Origin: Antedon mediterranea | Lineage: Eukaryota > Echinodermata > Crinoidea > Comatulida > Antedonidae | Assembly: GCF_964355755.1 (NCBI RefSeq) | Contig: NC_092673.1 | Coordinates: 18,669,001 to 18,733,000, forward strand | Direction of reading: 5' to 3' | DNA: 64,000 nucleotides | Part shown: piece after piece, positions 57,901-62,823 of the stretch | Numbering within the stretch: the stretch's first letter is position 1 | How the letters are laid out: each line of letters opens with the position of its first letter | The notes under the pieces: generated by a model | What the model was told of the DNA's origin: nothing | Databases searched by the model: none | The model's input: the letters and a program-made list of their open reading frames with translations, nothing else | Position numbers and translations under genes: made by a program

Positions 57901-60900
57901 TCTGGTGGTAGAACGAGTCTTCTCGGATAAGGACTATAAACCGTAGGTCCAGTGTACACAACTTGTTCGTGTGCACTTTAAAGAACCTAGTACATCTTTC
58001 GAGACGAGTAGGGGGTTACCCCGGTGTATTAGTACATCACAGCCACTGATCACCAACTGGGCCCTCTGGGAGATCAGTCTTCGACTGAAGAGGTCACCCA
58101 GTATAAAGATAAAACAAACAAACAAACAAATAAGTAATTTGACCAATGACAAGTGAAGGATTGAATAAGCTCAGATGAGCTGTCGCTTGTTGTAGATTAC
58201 TCGCATAGCAATTTTATCTTTGTGTCTCAAGTGATTATAGTTAAACATCGTATGCACAGGGATACCTCTTGTAAGTCCCCCCTCCCTCTATACTATCAGC
58301 TGAATCCGTCATAAGCAGACACCTCTATAAAATACTTTTTCTGGACCCAAGGATGTCCACTTACAGAAGGTTAAACTGTAATATTTTTTATTTTATTTGC
58401 AGATGAAATTGGGCGAACGAAAAGAAAAAGAAGAAAACCAGGTCAAGGTGATTAATTGAAATTAGTATATTTAAACTAAATAGACCTATGTTTTATGTAA
58501 CATAATAAACTAGTAATCAACTAGTGCTTTTTATTTTAGCAAAAGATAATTTATCAATGTTCTAAAGGCAACAACAGAACTCGCTGTCAACATAATTCAA
58601 CAGCACACAGACAACTGTAAAAAGGCATTGTGTACTATAAATATTTTCCTAATTTGAAATATACATCATCTTATTTTGATCCTTTTTAGGCAGTAGTGAT
58701 AAGGACCAAAATGAAGGCACATCATCCAGTCACCAATCCACACAAAGAGAAGGTAAGTTACTAGTAGATAAAGATTATGATACGAAAAGAGTTTCTCAAC
58801 CTTACAACTTTACTTCCTTAATAGAAACACATGGTATATACCCCTACCCTGACTTTACTAGTGTTTATTTGCACTCTATGAAAACCTTACAACTTTACTT
58901 CATTTATAGGAACACATGGTATATACCCCTACCCTGACTTTACTAGTGTTTATTTGCACTCTATGCAAACCTTACAACTTTACATCCTTTATGGAAACAC
59001 ATGGTATATACCCCTAACCTGACTTTACTAGTGTTTATTTGCACTCTATGCAAACCTTACAACTTTACATCCTTTATGGAAACACATGGTATATACCCCT
59101 ACCCTGACTTTACTAGTGTTTATTTGCACTCTATGCAAACCTTACAACTTTACTTCCTTTATAGAAACACATGGTATATACCCCTACCTTGACTTTACTA
59201 GTGTTTATTTGCACTCTATGAAAACCTTACAACTTTACTTCCTTTATAGAAACACATGGTATATACCCCTACCCTGACTTTACTAGTGTTTATTTGCACT
59301 CTATGCAAACCTTACAACTTTACATCCTTTATGGAAACACATGGTATATACCCCTAACCTGACTTTACTAGTGTTTATTTGCACTCTATGCAAACCTTAC
59401 AACTTTAATTCCTTTATGGAAACACATGGTATATACCCCTACCCTGACTTTACTAGTGTTTATTTGCACTCTATGCAAACCTTACAACTTTACTTCCTTT
59501 ATAGAAACACATGGTATATACCCCTACCCTGACTTTACTAGTGTTTATTTGCACTCTATGCAAACCTTACAACTTTACATCCTTTATGGAAACACATGGT
59601 ATATACCCCTAACCTGACTTTACTAGTGTTTATTTGCACTCTATGCAAACCTTACAACTTTAATTACTTTATGGAAACACATGGTATATACCCCTACCCT
59701 GACTTTACTAGTGTTTATTTGCACTCTATGCAAACCTTACAACTTTACTTCCTTTATAGAAACACATGGTATATACCCCTACCCTGACTTTACTAGTGTT
59801 TATTTGCACTCTATGCAAACCTTACAACTTTACATCCTTTATGGAAACACATGGTATATACCCCTAACCTGACTTTACTAGTGTTTATTTGCACTCTATG
59901 CAAACCTTACAACTTTAATTCCTTTATGGAAACACATGGTATATACCCCTACCCTGACTTTACTAGTGTTTATTTGCACTCTATGCAAACCTTACAACTT
60001 TACTTCCTTTATAGAAACACATGGTATATACCCCTACCCTGACTTTACTAGTGTTTATTTGCACTCTATGCAAACCTTACAACTTTACTTCCTTTATAGA
60101 AACACATGGTATATACCCCTACCCTGACTTTACTAGTGTTTATTTGCACTCTATGCAAACCTTACAACTTTACATCCTTTATGGAAACACATGGTATATA
60201 CCCCTAACCTGACTTTACTAGTGTTTATTTGCACTCTATGCAAACCTTACAACTTTAATTCCTTTATGGAAACACATGGTATATACCCCTACCCTGACTT
60301 TACTAGTGTTTATTTGCACTCTATGCAAACCTTTAAACAATATAATCATATATTATAGTCATGATGATATGATACTGACAAAGAAATTGATGTTTAAATG
60401 ATGAATTTCTGGGATTATATTATAAAATAAAAAGAATAATTCTAATTATTAACATAAAATAACAAAATTATAGGAATGGTATTTAGTTTTACTGTTGTTT
60501 CTAAAGCTGATCATAATGTTATGCACGTAGAACATTATTTTTTTTTTAAACAAGCGAGACAAGGTAGTTAATTTTTCACAATTTATTTTAACATTTTATT
60601 TATTTAACGATTTTCTACTTTGATCACACCTATGGTCAAAAACGTTTGTGATCACATTTTCAAATAAAACTACCTTGTCTGTACTTTTTTCGATATATTT
60701 CAGCATCATCATTTTTTGTACCAATTTTATTTAATTACTAGAAGATGGTATGGTGTTTTAGTACAGTAATTCATAATCATATTCAAGCATTGATTAGGAT
60801 TTTAGCAATTATGATAATTATGCTAAATATATATATACAGTCAACTCTCCCAATACCGGACTCTCTGAAAATCAGAAACTCTCCCAATACCAGACTTTTT

Positions 60901-62787
60901 TTGAGGACCAAAAGGTCCCAAATTTATATTATTACATTAAAAACACATTCCGAATACCAGACTTTCCGGAAAACCAGACTTATTTGGTCGGTATTGGGAG
61001 AGTTGACTGTATATATATTTAGCGTGCGTACAACTGAGGACTAGTTGTGTTCCAACCGTACCACGCCGAGAATGTTAAAGAGTCGTTATCCGATCGAGTT
61101 AAAGAACAATACCATGAAAGCCTCAGTGGTCTAATGGTTAGGGCAACTGCATATCAAGCAGACGGTCCGAGTTCGAGTCTTGGTTGGGGCGACTTTTTCT
61201 CATTCTCACAGATTTCCTCATCTTTATCGTTTCAAAAATTAATTAAATAATTTTCAGTGTATCACCGGGCGGTTTGGAATTTATTTCTATGCCTGTTGTG
61301 TTTATATATATATAAAAGTATCTCTCGAGATCCCGCTCAGTGAATAAATATACTGAATTATAGATGAGGGCGTATCAATTTGATCTCTGGTGCGCGTGCG
61401 TACAACTGAGGACTAGTTGTGTTCCAACCGTACCACGCCGAGAATGTTAAAGGGTCGGTATCCGATCGAGTTAAAGAACAATACCATGAAAGCCTCAGTG
61501 GTCTAATGGTTAGGGCAACTGCATATCAAGCAGACGGTCCGAGTTCGAGTCTCGGTTGGGGCGACTTTCTCTCATTCTCACAGATTTCCTCATCTTTATC
61601 GTTTCAAAAATTAATTAAATAATTTTCAGTGTATCACCGGGCGGTTTGGAATTTATTTCTATGCCTGTTGTGTTTATATATATATAAAAGTATCTCTCGA
61701 GATCCTGCTCAGTGAATAAATATACTGAATTATAGATGAGGGCGTATCAATTTGATCTCTGGTGCGCGTGCGTACAACTGAGGACTAGTTGTGTTCCAAC
61801 CGTACCACGCCGAGAATGTTAAAGAGTCGTTATCCGATCGAGTTAAAGAACAATACCATGAAAGCCTCAGTGGTCTAATGGTTAGGGCAACTGCATATCA
61901 AGCAGACGGTCCGAGTTCGAGTCTTGGTTGGGGCGACTTTTTCTCATTCTCACAGATTTCCTCATCTTTATCGTTTCAAAAATTAATTAAATAATTTTCA
62001 GTGTATCACCGGGCGGTTTGGAATTTATTTCTATGCCTGTTGTGTTTATATATATATAAAAGTATCTCTCGAGATCCCGCTCAGTGAATAAATATACTGA
62101 ATTATAGATGAGGGCGTATCAATTTGATCTCTGGTGCGCGTGCGTACAACTGAGGACTAGTTGTGTTCCAACCGTACCACGCCGAGAATGTTAAAGGGTC
62201 GTTATCCGATCGAGTTAAAGAACAATACCATGAAAGCCTCAGTGGTCTAATGGTTAGGGCAACTGCATATCAAGCAGACGGTCCGAGTTCGAGTCTCGGT
62301 TGGGGCGACTTTCTCTCATTCTCACAGATTTCCTCATCTTTATCGTTTCAAAAATTAATTAAATAATTTTCAGTGTATCACCGGGCGGTTTGGAATTTAT
62401 TTCTATGCCTGTTGTGTTTATATATATATAAAAGTATCTCTCGAGATCCTGCTCAGTGAATAAATATACTGAATTATAGATGAGGGCGTATCAATTTGAT
62501 CTCTGGTGCGCGTGCGTACAACTGAGGACTAGTTGTGTTCCAACCGTACCACGCCGAGAATGTTAAAGGGTCGTTATCCGATCGAGTTAAAGAACAATAC
62601 CATGAAAGCCTCAGTGGTCTAATGGTTAGGGCAACTGCATATCAAGCAGACGGTCCGAGTTCGAGTCTCGGTTGGGGCGACTTTCTCTCATTCTCACAGA
62701 TTTCCTCATCTTTATCGTTTCAAAAATTAATTAAATAATCTTCAGTGTATCACCGGGCGGTTTGGAATTTATTTCTATGCCTGTTGT

Positions 62788-62823
<36 letters not shown>

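Larger units (their letters stand above)
55479..58752 (+). repeat. Triplicated intron-exon block
   Basis: The phrase atgcaacacaagaa(t/c)gtagg, then cacaac, recurs at about 55483, 55820 and 57781, each followed by aatttgaccaatgacaagtg, a gtccacttacag(a/g)aggtt phrase, tttatttgcag and a basic exon. Copies 2 and 3 also duplicate the downstream Ser-rich exon. Copy 2 is interrupted by a TTAA-flanked element and copy 3 by a SINE. Confidence 0.85.
61023..62790 (+). repeat. Five 372-bp tandem repeats each with a tRNA-like gene
   Basis: Exact 372-bp period (tRNA starts at 61120, 61492, 61864, 62236, 62608), with a partial sixth unit to about 62790 followed by a TA microsatellite. Two variants alternate: type A (copies 1, 3) and type B (copies 2, 4, 5). 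The spacer contains a tatatatataaaag box. Sits in the last intron of the Roco-like gene, same strand. Confidence 0.95.

Noticed and set aside
59001-60212. Nine overlapping 63-codon ORFs starting MVYTP
   Set aside because: By-products of the 85-bp minisatellite; each repeats every 85 or 255 bp and none has gene context.
61120-61191. Reading the tRNA-like genes as Ile or as a suppressor
   Set aside because: The only 7-base loop closed by ctgc/gcag is atatcaa, and U33 fixes 34-36 as AUC; Ile or stop anticodons would need a shifted loop without U33.
61047-62738. Five 67-codon ORFs starting MFQPYHAENVK
   Set aside because: They run straight through the tRNA-like genes in the 372-bp repeats; the tRNA reading explains the conserved sequence better.
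58798-62790. CRISPR-like appearance of regularly spaced repeats
   Set aside because: The repeats are contiguous without unique spacers, in a eukaryotic intron, and no cas genes are present.
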